Shown piece by piece: positions 11,403 through 22,570 of a stretch of DNA of 64,000 nucleotides; positions within the stretch are counted from its first letter, which is position 1, and the number at the start of each line of letters is the position of its first letter. The position numbers were made by a program, and so were the translations under genes. The stretch is from NCBI RefSeq assembly GCF_029633865.1, contig NC_079213.1:84416803-84480802 (forward strand), written 5' to 3'. Source of the stretch: Lampris incognitus. Its lineage: Eukaryota; Chordata; Actinopteri; Lampriformes; Lampridae. Below the pieces are notes generated by a model, which made no database searches, had not been told where the DNA came from, and saw nothing but the letters and a program-made list of their open reading frames with translations.

Positions 11403-12233
11403 ATACGTTTCTCCAGATTCCTTGCCAGGCTTCCAAAAAACGCCCTCTGGTCCAAGGTTCTATCACTCGTTCACCCTATATGTAGGGGCACACCTTGAAA
11501 AAAGTTTTCTTCGATTGCCCTCTGGCTTGTTATCCTCCTCTTTTTCCTCCTGCTCATCATGTTTGCTAGTAGCAGGTGTTGCCACGCTTGTGCTAGCTAG
11601 CTGCTCCTGCGCTGTGCTGTGCTGTGCTGTGCCCTTCCTTGTTGGTCTTCTGAAATTACCATGGCTTTCTTGGGGTTCGGCTGGCCTGCTGGTCTGAAAA
11701 AACTTAACAAATCTGACTGTCTTTTTGACATATTTTAATCAATGGCTTTTGATAGAGCAGGTGGCTAGTTGTTGTGAGTCTAATATCGCGGTAATGTTAG
11801 CTCCTGTGACGTGGCGTGCACTGCGTGACTTGAGCGATTGACGTCTCTCTTTCTCTCTTAAAAAAATAGCTGATTTAAAATGCATCAAACGTAGGCAAAC
11901 AAGCGATTTATGAAAAACGTCAATGGAAATTAATAGAGTGACAGAACAGATAACACTAAATATTTTTACAGATTTTTATAGTGACGAAAGAGGTGGCGGA
12001 GCCAATCAAATAGGTGCTGGTCTAAATCTGGGAGGTCCCGGAGCACGCTCCGGCTTGCTGCAGCACAAATTAAGCCCTGACTGACTACTTAGGGCCCCAA
12101 CTGGGGGAGGGCCTTGAAAAGCTTGGGATGAAAAGTTCGTTTTTGTTTGCAGTTTTTTTATTTCCAAGTAATTAGTATCATAGCTAAATTAAAATTGGCT
12201 GAATAAATCAGTTGATACTGAACTTTGTATCCA

Positions 12234-12400
12234 TTCATTCATTCATTCATTCATTCATCTTCAGCCGCTTCTCTGGGGTCAGGTCGCGGTGGCGGCAAGC
12301 TAAGTAGGGCACTCCAGACATCCCTGTCCCCAGCAATGCCCTCCAGCTCCTCCTGGGGGATCCCAAGGTGTTCCCAGGCCAGATTGGACATGTAGATTAG
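12234..12400 (-). repeat. 5'-truncated retroposed repeat with GAAT tail
   Basis: On the plus strand it starts with an ATTC microsatellite, the reverse of a 3' GAAT tail, followed by a conserved body (CTTCAGCCGCTTCTCTGGGG and onward). A 12-bp target-site duplication, ACTTTGTATCCA, lies at 12222-12233 and 12401-12412. This pattern indicates target-primed insertion of a LINE or SINE 3' end. Confidence 0.75.
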
Positions 12401-12500
12401 ACTTTGTATCCAAAAAAAAAACCAAAATAGTAGAGGCTCTCTGAGGCCCCCCTCACCCCTTACAAAGGGTGCAAAATGGTTTAGTCCGCCCCTACACTAG

Positions 12501-13089
12501 GATTCTCTAAATGCAGCTAATTGAGCCAAGTGAGGGTGTCGGAGTCAGAGCAAAAATTAGGAAATTAGGGTTTGAAAATAAGGAATGGAAGAAGAATGCA
12601 TCGTATTGCTCAAGTGATTCCATCAGACATTGAGAACAAAGGAGACATATCTTGTTGGGATGATAGCCGTGACAAGAACTGATGGACCCCCTGAAGGACC
12701 CACATGCAAGTGGAAAGTTTGTAGAGGGAAAACGTGGAGTTGTATGATCGATCAGTATAACTAGAAGTGGGATGATTATCAATGAGTGTATCTCAAAGTG
12801 TCAGAGAGATCGAGCCCTTAAGATTAGTTTTTGAAAATTATAGCTGTGACTTGCTTCTCACTTGGATCAAAAGTAAAAATGAACAGAGTGATAAGTGGCG
12901 TGCCGCTATTGGCAGAGGATGAGTAATTTCACGATGTTGCAGGTGTGTGTGAAGCAAAAAGAATGACTAGATTCTGAGAAGGGGAGGATGACCGTAATTC
13001 TGTGTTTGACTTTTGAAGAGAAATTGTCAGAGTGTACCTTGATTATGTGTGTTACAGGGTGAGGCCATATGAGAGAGCTCTCAGATATT
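12501..13089 (+). other. Possible old LINE ORF1, 5' side of Tc1 palindrome
   Basis: Mostly unrecognisable. Its last part, 13028-13089, reads as a degenerate peptide with VRPYERA that appears to continue at 14291 into a CCHC-like stretch (CCQEYGHVAV, then CLHCKGNHD). This suggests the Tc1 palindrome landed within the zinc-knuckle region of an old gag-like or LINE ORF1 sequence. Confidence 0.35.
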
Positions 13090-13091
13090 TA

Positions 13092-14288
13092 CACTACCGT
13101 TCAAAAGTTTGGGATCACCCAAACAATTTTGTGTTTTCCATGAAAAGTCACACTTATTCACCACCATATGTTGTGAAATGAATAGAAAATAGAGTCAAGA
13201 CATTGACAAGGTTAGAAATAATGATTTGTATTTGAAATAAGATTTTTTTTACATCAAACTTTGCTTTCGTCAAAGAATCCTCCATTTGCAGCAATTACAG
13301 CATTGCAGACCTTTGGCATTCTAGCTGTTAATTTGTTGAGGTAATCTGGAGAAATTGCACCCCACGCTTCCAGAAGCAGCTCCCACAAGTTGGATTGGTT
13401 GGATGGGCACTTCTTTGAGCAGATTGAGTTTCTGGAGCATCACATTTGTGGGGTCAATTAAACGCTCAAAATGGCCAGAAAAAGAGAACTTTCATCTGAA
13501 ACTCGACAGTCTATTCTTGTTCTTAGAAATGAAGGCTATTCCATGCGAGAAATTGCTAAGAAATTGAAGATTTCCTACACCGGTGTTTACTACTCCCTTC
13601 AGAGGACAGCACAAACAGGCTCTAACCAGAGTAGAAAAAGAAGTGGGAGGCCGCGTTGCACAACTGAGCAAGAAGATAAGTACATTAGAGTCTCTAGTTT
13701 GAGAAACAGACGCCTCACAGGTCCCCAACTGGCATCTTCATTAAATAGTACCTGTTAGAGCCTGTTTGTGCTGTCCTCTGAAGGGAGTAGTACACACCGG
13801 TGTAGGAAATCTTCAATTTCTTAGCAATTTCTCGCATGGAATAGCCATCATTTCTAAGAACAAGAATAGACTGTCGAGTTTCAGATGAAAGTTCTCTTTT
13901 TCTGGCCATTTTGAGCGTTTAATTGACCCCACAAATGTGATGCTCCAGAAACTCAATCTGCTCAAAGAAGTGCCCATCCAACCAATCCAACTTGTGGGAG
14001 CTGCTTCTGGAAGCGTGGGGTGCAATTTCTCCAGATTACCTCAACAAATTAACAGCTAGAATGCCAAAGGTCTGCAATGCTGTAATTGCTGCAAATGGAG
14101 GATTCTTTAACGAAAGCAAAGTTTGATGTAAAAAAAATCTTATTTCAAATAAAAATCATTATTTCTAACCTTGTCAATGTCTTGACTCTATTTTCTATTC
14201 ATTTCACAACATATGGTGGTGAATAAGTGTGACTTTTCATGGAAAACACGAAATTGTTTGGGTGATCCCAAACTTTTGAACGGTAGTG
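13092..14288. mobile_element. Tc1-derived giant palindrome
   Basis: Flanked by TA at both ends (13090-13091 and 14289-14290), with the terminus CACTACCGTTCAAAAGTTTG. The left arm 13092-13626 (535 bp) and right arm 13754-14288 (535 bp) are reverse complements with about five mismatches, around a 127-bp spacer. Each arm contains the element end plus the start of a Tc1-like transposase (MARKRELSSETRQS, from ATG 13471 on + and ATG 13909 on -), with the helix-turn-helix SMREIAKKLKISYTGV. No catalytic domain is present, so it is non-autonomous. Confidence 0.92.
13471..13758 (+). pseudogene. Truncated Tc1 transposase DNA-binding domain
   Basis: Encodes the N-terminal paired-type helix-turn-helix of a Tc1 transposase through an RKRSGRPRCTTEQED linker and the start of a second helix-turn-helix (LTGPQLASSLNST), then stops at the palindrome centre (13756-13758). 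The DDE catalytic half is missing. An inverted copy of the first 50 or so codons lies at 13715-13909 on the minus strand. It could bind ends but could not catalyse transposition. Confidence 0.8.
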
Positions 14289-14290
14289 TA

Positions 14291-14432
14291 TGTTGCCAAG
14301 AATATGGACATGTTGCTGTTGCAGTAGAGGAGTCAGAAGACCTGGGAAAGACAACTGCAATGTGGAGGAGTGTAAAGTTGAGAGAGCGAGCCAAGTGCCT
14401 GCACTGCAAGGGAAACCACGATAGGGTTTCAG
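14291..14432 (+). pseudogene. CCHC-knuckle remnant of gag-like ORF (part 1)
   Basis: Reads CCQEYGHVAV and then AKCLHCKGNHDRVS, i.e. C..C...GH and C..C.GNH patterns of retroelement zinc knuckles, some cysteines lost. It is cut by the hAT inserted at 14433 and resumes at 17005 in a compatible frame (VQKELRKRKRI). Which retroelement it came from is uncertain; a LINE ORF1 is most likely. Confidence 0.45.
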
Positions 14433-16996
14433 CAGAGTTGTGACCAAGTCACTGTTATGCAAGTCATAAGTAAGTCTCAAGTCTTAACCTTCGAGTCTCA
14501 AGTCAAGTCCCAAGTCACCGAGCTCAGGTCAAGTCAAGTCACAAGTCCCTAATTTCAGGTGTCAAGTCATCAAGTCTCAAATGTAGGGTGTTTTATACCA
14601 ATTTAACACATTTTTTTTAAATTCAGGTAATATTAAATTGTTTCATTACAATAGTACATAAATAAACCACAGATAATGTTAGAAATAATTTTTATTTATT
14701 GTGTTCAAATTTGGACAATAGTTGGATTTTGTTTTACATTTAAGAAATAATAAAAGGCACACTAAATCACAAATGAGCGCACAACTCTTAATAACAATAC
14801 AAAACATATTGATCATTCCAATACACAATAAACAAACACTCTCTCTGCTTGTCTAGTTCGACCTACAATTCATTGCACTTGCAAAATATCAAGTTGGCTA
14901 GGACTTTATCGCCTCCCTCCAAAGCCACTCCTCCAAAACACGCAAACACGCACTGCCTGACTAGCCTACTGCTGGAGGTAGATAGGTTGACAGGCAGGTA
15001 GGCCATCCAATCATTTTAACCGGACACCTTAAAATGATTGGATGGGTTTATAACGGTCCTGCGACTTCCACAGATTACTCTTTTTATTTTCTTAATTTAG
15101 TGTCATTTTATTTATTGATTGCTGTCGGGATGTAAAGAGAATTGCAAAAAATATAACAAAAAGGGCTTCTGAAAAAAATCGCCTTCCTACCTTTAATTGT
15201 TTGACTCCCTAGATTAGTGGAATCAGGGGTGCTGTTGGTGTAATTCAATAAATACATGGGCTGTGTGTGACAAAAGGCGCACACTACTTATGTACGCTTA
15301 TTAAGTACCGATGTACGTGACGATGTGTACTTGATAAGCGTACATTAAAATATATAGGGGTGTGTTTTTGGTCACAGCCATGGAGGTTTTAGAACCACTG
15401 GACTAGACACAAGGGAGTATTTCACAAAGCTGGCTAACTGAGTATGCCTGACATCTGCGCAAAGTAAACCCTGGAAACCTTTCAGATCTGGAACATGGAT
15501 TGAAGTAAAAAGAGCTGTTCCGGGGTTCACTCTGCGCAGAAGTGAGGCTTACTTAGTTAGCCAGCTTTGTGGAATAACCTACTACCCCATGGCTCTAATC
15601 TAAGCCTGTGCTTAATAGGCTATGTTTCATATTGGGTGCAGTGCACTGTGTGTCATGCTCTGAGCATTATTTCTATTGCCATTGTGCCATACAAAAAGTG
15701 TTGTAATATAGGAAATTATAGGTATTAATTTTGGTTTCATGAAACAAGTAAATGTATTTATAAATGTTTATAATTCAAAGGAGAAAAATCTTTCCAAAGA
15801 CAATATATAACTAGATTAATTTGAATCATGGAGATACTTTAATATTTTTTTATTTATTTGTTTATTTGACAGGGACAATGCACAATAACTATATTGCACC
15901 AGAATTAGCTATAAGCTAATTTGCATCTGTAGTCCCTTGGCAGTAGTCATTGGTAGCACATAATTCGGAGCATCAAGTCTAAATGCTCAATTAAAAACAG
16001 TGTAAACATAATCACGATTGAATACCACTAGTTCAGTGCCCGTTCGGAATGGGCTGATTTTCTCGAGAACCGCATTATATTACGCATATTTAAAACTATA
16101 TCATATTATATTATAGTATGATACGTGAAACCATGCACTGAAACAGTGTTTGATTAGCTAATTATCAGGGGGTAACAGGGGGTATGCTAATTCATTCCGG
16201 TGACTGCTACATCGCCCAGACATCGTTTGCCCACTGGGCCAACATAATTGAATATTCGCTGTTAGGTGTTCTGAAAAAGAACAGTACATTCAGTTGTATT
16301 TTCGAGATGAGATTGGGACGATGTTTTGGCGATATAGCCTGGCTGGCGTATTCCTAACGGGCAGATTGGGTCTGTGTGTGTGTCTGACCACTCACACGCT
16401 ACTGCACCTGTAGGCTAGCAAACACACTTACTTCTCTTTGTGGCTTTTCAGATGACGCACAAAGTTTGACGTTGTTGAAATCCCATCTGATAATTATGCT
16501 GCACGTGTTTTACAAACAGCAGTCCTTTTCTTCCCAACAACTTCGAAGTTCTTATAGCCGTAAATAATTATTTTTGGAATCGTTCCAGCAGCTGCACTTG
16601 CCATGATTGCAAACTCTCCGCGCTCATGTTGAGTAGAGCTGACGTTAGTTTTTGAGTAGCATGATGGTACCTCCAATTAGATTTGAGTATTTTTGTTTTC
16701 CCGCCCATCTAAATGTTTGATTGGCCCTACGCGATGCGTGTGCGTAGGAAATTGTGTGCGTGCTTGAAATGAAGAATGATTACAAAATAAAATACGAGAG
16801 GAGCATCCCGCAAAAACATTGAGAAAACACTCAAACAATTCTCTCGAGTCATCCAGCTCAAGTCCAAGCCCAAGTCCAAGTCATAGATGTCAAGTCTCAA
16901 GTAATTTTCATTTTGGCAAGTCAAGTCGCAAGTCATCAAATTTGTGACTCGAGTTGCACTCGAGTCCAAGTCATGTGACTCGAGTCCACAACTCTG
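14433..16996 (-). mobile_element. hAT transposon with AAGTC-rich ends
   Basis: Ten-base terminal inverted repeats, CAGAGTTGTG, at both ends and a perfect 8-bp target-site duplication, GGTTTCAG, at 14425-14432 and 16997-17004. Both subterminal regions are packed with AAGTC/GACTT pentamers (14440-14585 and 16850-16985), plausible transposase-binding clusters. Only a first-exon-like coding stretch remains (16494-16610, minus). A dispersed repeat of unknown class sits near 15845-15990. Confidence 0.9.
16494..16604 (-). pseudogene. BED-finger exon remnant of hAT transposase
   Basis: Minus-strand reading from ATG 16604: MASAAAGTIPKI, then NFEVVGKKRTAVCK, resembling the start of a BED zinc finger of hAT transposases where the first cysteine pair follows. 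The second cysteine and the histidines are absent and a stop follows quickly. It reads inward from the right end of the hAT element at 14433-16996, as an N-terminal exon would. About 36 codons; it is not a functional domain. Confidence 0.5.
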
Positions 16997-17004
16997 GGTT
17001 TCAG

Positions 17005-17269
17005 TACAAAAAGAATTAAGGAAGAGAAAGCGAATAAGATGAGAGCAGAAAAGGGATTGTCGTACACCAAAGCTACTAAGAGAGTGGAGATAAATGACGA
17101 GATGGTGGCAGTGCAAAAAGAACCGAACCATAAAAGGAATGGAGCTGATCACAATATCTGTATGGATAAAAGACTTTCAGTCTTCATTGCCATGGTCATA
17201 AATTGTGCTGCTGAAATACGGAAGTCTGAAAAAATCAAGATGATTCTAGACTCACAAGTCAGTCTCTAA
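17005..17269 (+). pseudogene. Remnant of gag-like ORF (part 2)
   Basis: A lysine/arginine-rich stretch (VQKELRKRKRI and GLSYTKATKRV) continues the zinc-knuckle reading frame interrupted at 14432, ending at a stop at 17267-17269. Retroelement ORF1 proteins often have such basic segments after the knuckles. No further domain can be assigned. Confidence 0.4.
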
Positions 17270-18362
17270 TCGTTTCGCTCAACTAGAGGCTGAGGACAAT
17301 CTCCTAGCTTTTGTTGCTACAGCTATGGAAAGTAAAAAAAAAACCCATTGCAGAACCAATCCAAAGTCTTTAGGGCGGCCCGTCGTATTAGGGCGGTGAC
17401 ATGCAGAAGTCGTGTGCTTGTAAACACTGTCGCACCAGCAACACGTGCGTTATAGGATGGATAAGAGGAAGTCACTGCAGAAAACCTGCTCCCCCATTAC
17501 TGACAGCAAAGGGCATCTGACCAGCAACATAGGCGGTTTTGGGGAGGGGCCAACAAGGGCCAGTGCCCCTGTAACACTGAGCTTGTACATCCATGTGGCC
17601 CCACTCTGAATGAAGAGTACATATCCATCCATCCATTATCTTAACCACTTATCCTGCTCTCAGGGTCGCGGTGATGCTGGAGCCTATTCCAGCAGTCATA
17701 AAATTATTGATTTCTTGCGATGATGTGGTCCTGATGCGAAAGGAGGAACAAATGTGGCTCAACTTTCTAGCCAGATCCCTTAGAGCGGTACACTTCCACT
17801 GGCTGTCTGAAGCATGAAAGAAAGTAGACTACCAACCACCTGTCAGCTCTGACCAGAAGCAAGAATCAAAGCTAAACATTGCAAGACTACCATGAAGAAT
17901 TGAAGGTGAATAAAGCTATTTTATTTGCGCAGTTGTTATTAGGTAAGACTTCTGGTCAGGAAATGTTGTTGTTGACTAGTTAACTTAATACATGGTTCTG
18001 AAGTTTGCAGAATTCCAATGCGTGAGATTTGTTGACGGACGGATGGACGGACAGACAGGGCGGGCAAAAACGAAAATACATTTATTTATTTATTTATTTA
18101 TTTATTTATTTTATTAACAAAAAACGAAGAATTCAATTATTATCATGTATTTATTTATTCTTATTTTTTATTAACATATACTACACAAACATTTAAACAA
18201 TAAATAATAAGACAAGAAAACTGCATCATAGACAGCACGCACACAGTACAACCACAACGCGCAGTACCAGCATATGACTGCTAGGTGTCCTTCGTGCTGC
18301 ACAACATACAGTGGCCAAATAAATAAGCTGTTGCAGCAGAGTAATAAAGCTGAGTTACTTAC
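17270..18362. other. Intronic sequence with SINE tail and TTTA repeat
   Basis: No gene. 17625-17698 is a reverse-orientation 3' fragment of SINE family A (ATCC tail, then CTTATCCTGCTCTCAGGGTC). 18078-18115 is a TTTA microsatellite. The remainder is unassigned and may include the left end of the hAT relic that follows. Confidence 0.6.
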
Positions 18363-18367
18363 ATGAT

Positions 18368-20475
18368 CTATAATAAGGAGGGCTGCGTGAACGCTGAAGT
18401 GGAAGCTGTCGCTGTGGTTGAGCTTATTGCATTATTACATTCCCAGATTACCCTCTTAGCCTTTTTTAGAAGTTCTCGATCGGGTACGAATTTAAAACAG
18501 GGGTCCTTGTTGTTGACCTTGATTGTAATCACTGAGCTGAGTGTTCTGTCCATGTCAAGGCTGGCTCTGAAGTCAGTTTTGTTTTTACGGACTAGGCTGA
18601 AAAGTCTCTCCTCGTCTGCACAAGCAACAAGCGTGCTAGTTGCGATAGGCGACCAAATCGATTAATAGTGGATCCTGGCACCTTTACTTGCGATAGAAAA
18701 GCCCATACCACATCCATCCGATGGTACACTGCAGTGGGGCTACCATCTTTATTCTGCAGCTTGATCTCTGCTTCGTTCCACACATGCTGTGGAATTTCCT
18801 CTTTTCGCAAACTCTGATAATCCATAAATTTCTCCCACAGTTTGTCATTGGTGCTGTCATCCCACTGTAGATGCATCTTGAATTTGTGTACGATGAACTG
18901 CACACTCTCAAAACCACGTAAGGCCCAGTGATCAATGTCAATGAATTGAGCGTGTGACAACAGCTCATCGCCTCGGGGAAAGTTTGTCTTGAGATATTCC
19001 ACAGTTGCCACGTAGAAAGAGATCATGCACTGTAGAATTTACTGACATCTGTGTCACCAACTTCACCATTTTCAATCAGATTTTGCAGCTTGCACTGAGT
19101 TGTAAAGCCAATGAATATCTGCTTGTTTGGCTTGGCCTTACTGCAGTCGATGTGCATTACATTGCTATGTTTCTGTAATTCTACAGGATCAGTACATTTC
19201 TGCATCATTTTTTGAGCATATTTTCCACCTGACTATGCATAACATAAATGCAGGGGTCCTCACGTTGAAAAAATAAGTTCAATTCAGTGAATGATGACAA
19301 TACAGCCTGATAAAAGATTAGATACACTTCAGACATATGATTTTGGAAATTGTTACATAGTTTCTTGAATTGTGGGTTTTGCACTGGGCCATTCGTAGAG
19401 GCAAAATAACTTTTCAGGGCAGGAAACTGCTTCAGGACCCTTTCAATCGCAGTTTGCAAACTCAGCCAGCGAATTGAGACGTGTTTGAGAACGGCTCTGT
19501 ATTCAACATCACAACTTTCGCAGTAGCTAGCTAACTTGTTCTTCCTCTTACTTGACTTGTCAGAGTAATAGAACAGATCAGTAGCTAAATCTTCAACATC
19601 AAACGCTATGCACTTAGTAAACCCACTAACCCCTTTCTTGGCTGCATTATGAATGATATGACAAGGGCGTCCTACTACATAGATGTCTGGATTTTCCCGC
19701 AGAAGCTGGTTTTCGCTGAATTTCGGCACCCCATGTTGACCGATGCGTTGTCCGTTACAAAAGAAATTCAATTACTCCAAGGGATGTCATGTTTTGTCAT
19801 TACATTGTTGACTTTGGAGTAAAGTGTCTCAGCATCTCCAGCATTTGTAGAGCACATGTTCAAAAACTTGTGCGAGACTCGAGTGTGACGCTTCACGTCA
19901 AAGAGCCGTACAGTCACTGGGTTCTTTTTTTTTTTAGACCAGAGTCATTGCTCCCATCTGTACCCATTGAATTAACCTTCTTTCATTGATGCAGTAGTAG
20001 GTGCAAGGAAATGTGGTGCTAGTGCATCATAAATTATACAGGATGTCTCTGTCACAGCAGAGGCATAACCTTTAGCAATTTCACTATCTGGAAAGGCAGC
20101 TCTGCCTAAAGGCCCGATGTGTTTTGCTGTGGCGATTGGTAAATTGTGTTCCACAAGAAAATTAGAAAATAAAACCTCGGCCTTGGTAAACTTCTCTTGC
20201 AGTGGTGAAGCATTTGGTAAAAAGAAGGTTTGCAATGAAGCCATACCCACCATGGCTTGTTTCTTCTCTCTGTGCTCCTCACCATTGATGTCATGTTCAA
20301 AATCTGTCCGTCCTTGGTGAGCACAGTTCAGAGATCTTTTGCAAATGTCACAGGAAAATTTGTAGACGTCCACTTTATCTCGATGAATGCATCCATATTC
20401 AGGAGATAACTTTATCAATTCACTGTTGAATTTGGTTTTATATGTGTACGCACCGCTTAACTTTCGTTTAGACAT
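18368..20475 (-). pseudogene. Relic hAT-type transposase (minus strand)
   Basis: Starts at ATG 20475 (MSKRKLSG). It has a BED-like finger (CDICKRSLNCAHQG, then EHREKKQ), a linker, and in the gap 19985-19772 a shifted frame with the TDGSNDSGL motif of the first catalytic aspartate. The long segment 19771-19205 follows, with the histidine/cysteine-rich insertion (RPCHIIHNAAKKG, CESCDVEYRAVLKHVSIRWLSL). A further segment is 19026-18592. The C-terminal dimerisation helix lies at 18600-18368 (LFSLVRKNKTDFRASL). At least four frameshifts or stops break it. The ends of the element were not resolved; ATGCGTGAGA repeats flank both sides (about 18017 and 20750-20825). Confidence 0.7.
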
Positions 20476-21030
20476 TTTTGCTAGCTGTCGCAAACATCAA
20501 GTGACACAAGCTGTAAACCCAAAACTGGGGAGCAAGATCGAGGAACGCATCTGATTGGCTAAAGTAACGTTCAGCCAATTATATGTAGTAATGCTCAACC
20601 AATTAGATTTTACCTTGTTCATGTATTCTTGACACTAACTAACCAAATCAAACCAAGTAATAAACTAAAGTATAGGCTGTTTCGTTAACATGTTTATAGA
20701 GCTTTTCCCCTTGCTATGTTTGCAGCTAACGAGTTCTGGATGGAATGCGTGAGATTTCGCGGGATGCGTGAGATTTCAGTGCCTATGCGTGAGACCGTGA
20801 GATAGGGTCCCAATGCGTGAGACTTGAGAGCTATGTTAATAGCAGCCAGTGTAAACAGCTACAGCTAACAGTTTGCTTGCATTAACCTTTTCGCACGTAC
20901 GGTCACACCAGTGTGATTAGCCATTTAGCGCGTATGCTAAAACCGGTGCGATTAGAAAAGTAGATTATAAAAATTCTGGCTAATTTTAGTTTTGAGGAAG
21001 CAGCGATTTAACATTAAAAAATATAGCAAA
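20476..21030. other. Intergenic-type sequence between two transposase relics
   Basis: No coding sequence. 20748-20825 contains four spaced copies of ATGCGTGAGA. One further copy lies at about 18020, so these may mark the borders of the flanking hAT-type relic even though they are in direct orientation. Confidence 0.4.
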
Positions 21031-21039
21031 CGCTAACTG

Positions 21040-22386
21040 AAAACTACGAGAAACTTGATGGGGACAGGAGGAGGGGCTTCAAGGCGGCCTGGTACAACAT
21101 TCACCCCGGCTTGAGTATTATAAACTATCGGACTCTGCGTATAGTTACACCTGCAGACATTTTAGCCCTCCTAATAGCACAGACACTGTATTTGACTCAC
21201 CATCCGGATTCAAAAACTGAAAGAAAGCAACGTACAGAGAGGGGTTTTTTGCAATCCATGCCAAGTTTGAGTGGCACAAGTAAGCAATGATTGCGTGGAG
21301 GGACTATCAGAGAGCTGTAACAACTAATGCAACACTAGCAAATGTCCTAAACAAGGAACATACCAAACAGGTTAGAGGAAATCGGGAATATATAAAAACA
21401 ATAGGGGAAGTGCTACTACTTACTGCTACACAAAACATTGCTCAAAGAGGACACAATGAGTCTGCAGTCTCAGATAATAAAGGGAACTTCATGGCAATTC
21501 TAGAGACAATTGCTAACCATGACAAAGCTGTTAAAGAAAGATTGACTTCCATTCATAATGCAAAGTACACAAGCAAAATCATTCAGAATGAGGTCCTGGA
21601 TTGTTTGGCAGACATGGTTCAAACCAAAATTACAGAAGACGTGAAAAACAGTGAAGTATTAAGCATCATGGCAGATGACACAAAAGATGTAAAAAAAAAT
21701 CTCTGTTATTCAGGTACTATTTCAATGGAGCTATCCAGGAGTTTTCTCCATTTTGAATCTGCTGAGAGGCTAGATGCAGTAGGGCTTATTGAAAAAATAA
21801 TCCACATATTGGAAAGTCATGGTCTAGAATACAAAAACAACTTTGTAGGCCAAGCATATGATAGTGCCGCCATCATGAGTGGTAAGCATTCTGTGGTCCA
21901 GGCTAGAATCAAAGAGCAAGCGAAATATGCCTTTTACATCCATTGCAATGCCCACTGTCTAAATTTAGTTTTAGTAGATACCGTCACGGCTGTCCAAGAT
22001 GCAGAGGAGTGCTTCTCCTTAGTAGAAAAACTATACATATTTTTCACATCTGAGTCATGTCCATCCTAAATTGCTAACTATACAGAGAGAGATGTATCAA
22101 AGTGCACCAAGAGAACTCCAGCATTTAAGTGACACTCAATGGGCATGTCGATTTATAGCTCTGCTTAACATTATGGATAGATTGCCTGCCCTTAAGCGAG
22201 TACTGCATGAGATAGCCTAAGAATGCAATGGTGAAAGGTCTATTGAGGCTCGAGGTCTGCTGGCACAGATAGATCTTGAATTCATTGTGCATCTTGTTAA
22301 ACTCTGTAAAGTGTTTGGAGACACAAAACTTCTCTCTGATATGCTGCAGTCTTCATCACTTGACTTTTCAAAAACTGTTGATTAAT
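21040..22386 (+). pseudogene. ZMYM1-like hAT transposase relic
   Basis: A weak TTF-type finger remnant (GFKAAWYNIHP) is followed by MIAWRDYQRAV from about 21287 and a 260-residue open segment. That segment carries the catalytic-region motif IMADDTKD (near 21667-21690) and the zinc-binding YIHCNAHCLNLVL (near 21937-21975). The frame shifts near 22045; the other frame continues with LQHLSDTQWACRFIALLNI and EARGLLAQIDLEFIVHLVKL, typical of fish ZMYM1-like hAT proteins from memory. It stops at 22385 where an unrelated repeat begins. It is an old transposon copy, not the host zmym1 gene: no introns, several stops. Confidence 0.7.
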
Positions 22387-22570
22387 GCTGTGTTCCATTC
22401 AAAGTCGGAGGTCGGAATTCCCCAGTTGAAATTTCTGATGTCCGACCTCCAAGTGTTCCAGGTGCACGACGCCAAAAGTAAACAAAAAACATGGCTGACT
22501 GTGTCAAACTGGTGTTTTTGTGGCAGTTGTATAGGCAATTGAACTGTCAACAGTGCAGCCTCCTTGCATA

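Larger units (their letters stand above)
9929..12079 (-). mobile_element. Deleted hAT DNA transposon
   Basis: The terminal inverted repeats are CAGTGCTTAATTTGT (left) and the complement, ACAAATTAAGCCCTG (right). They are flanked by a perfect 8-bp target-site duplication, ACTGACTA, at 9921-9928 and 12080-12087. Only the C-terminal end of a minus-strand transposase remains (10374-10670). The middle carries a GC-rich tandem array (10892-11402). Coding capacity for transposition is lost. Confidence 0.88.

Noticed and set aside
21287-22069. Host zmym1 gene
   Set aside because: Intronless, frame-shifted, with stops, embedded among transposons.
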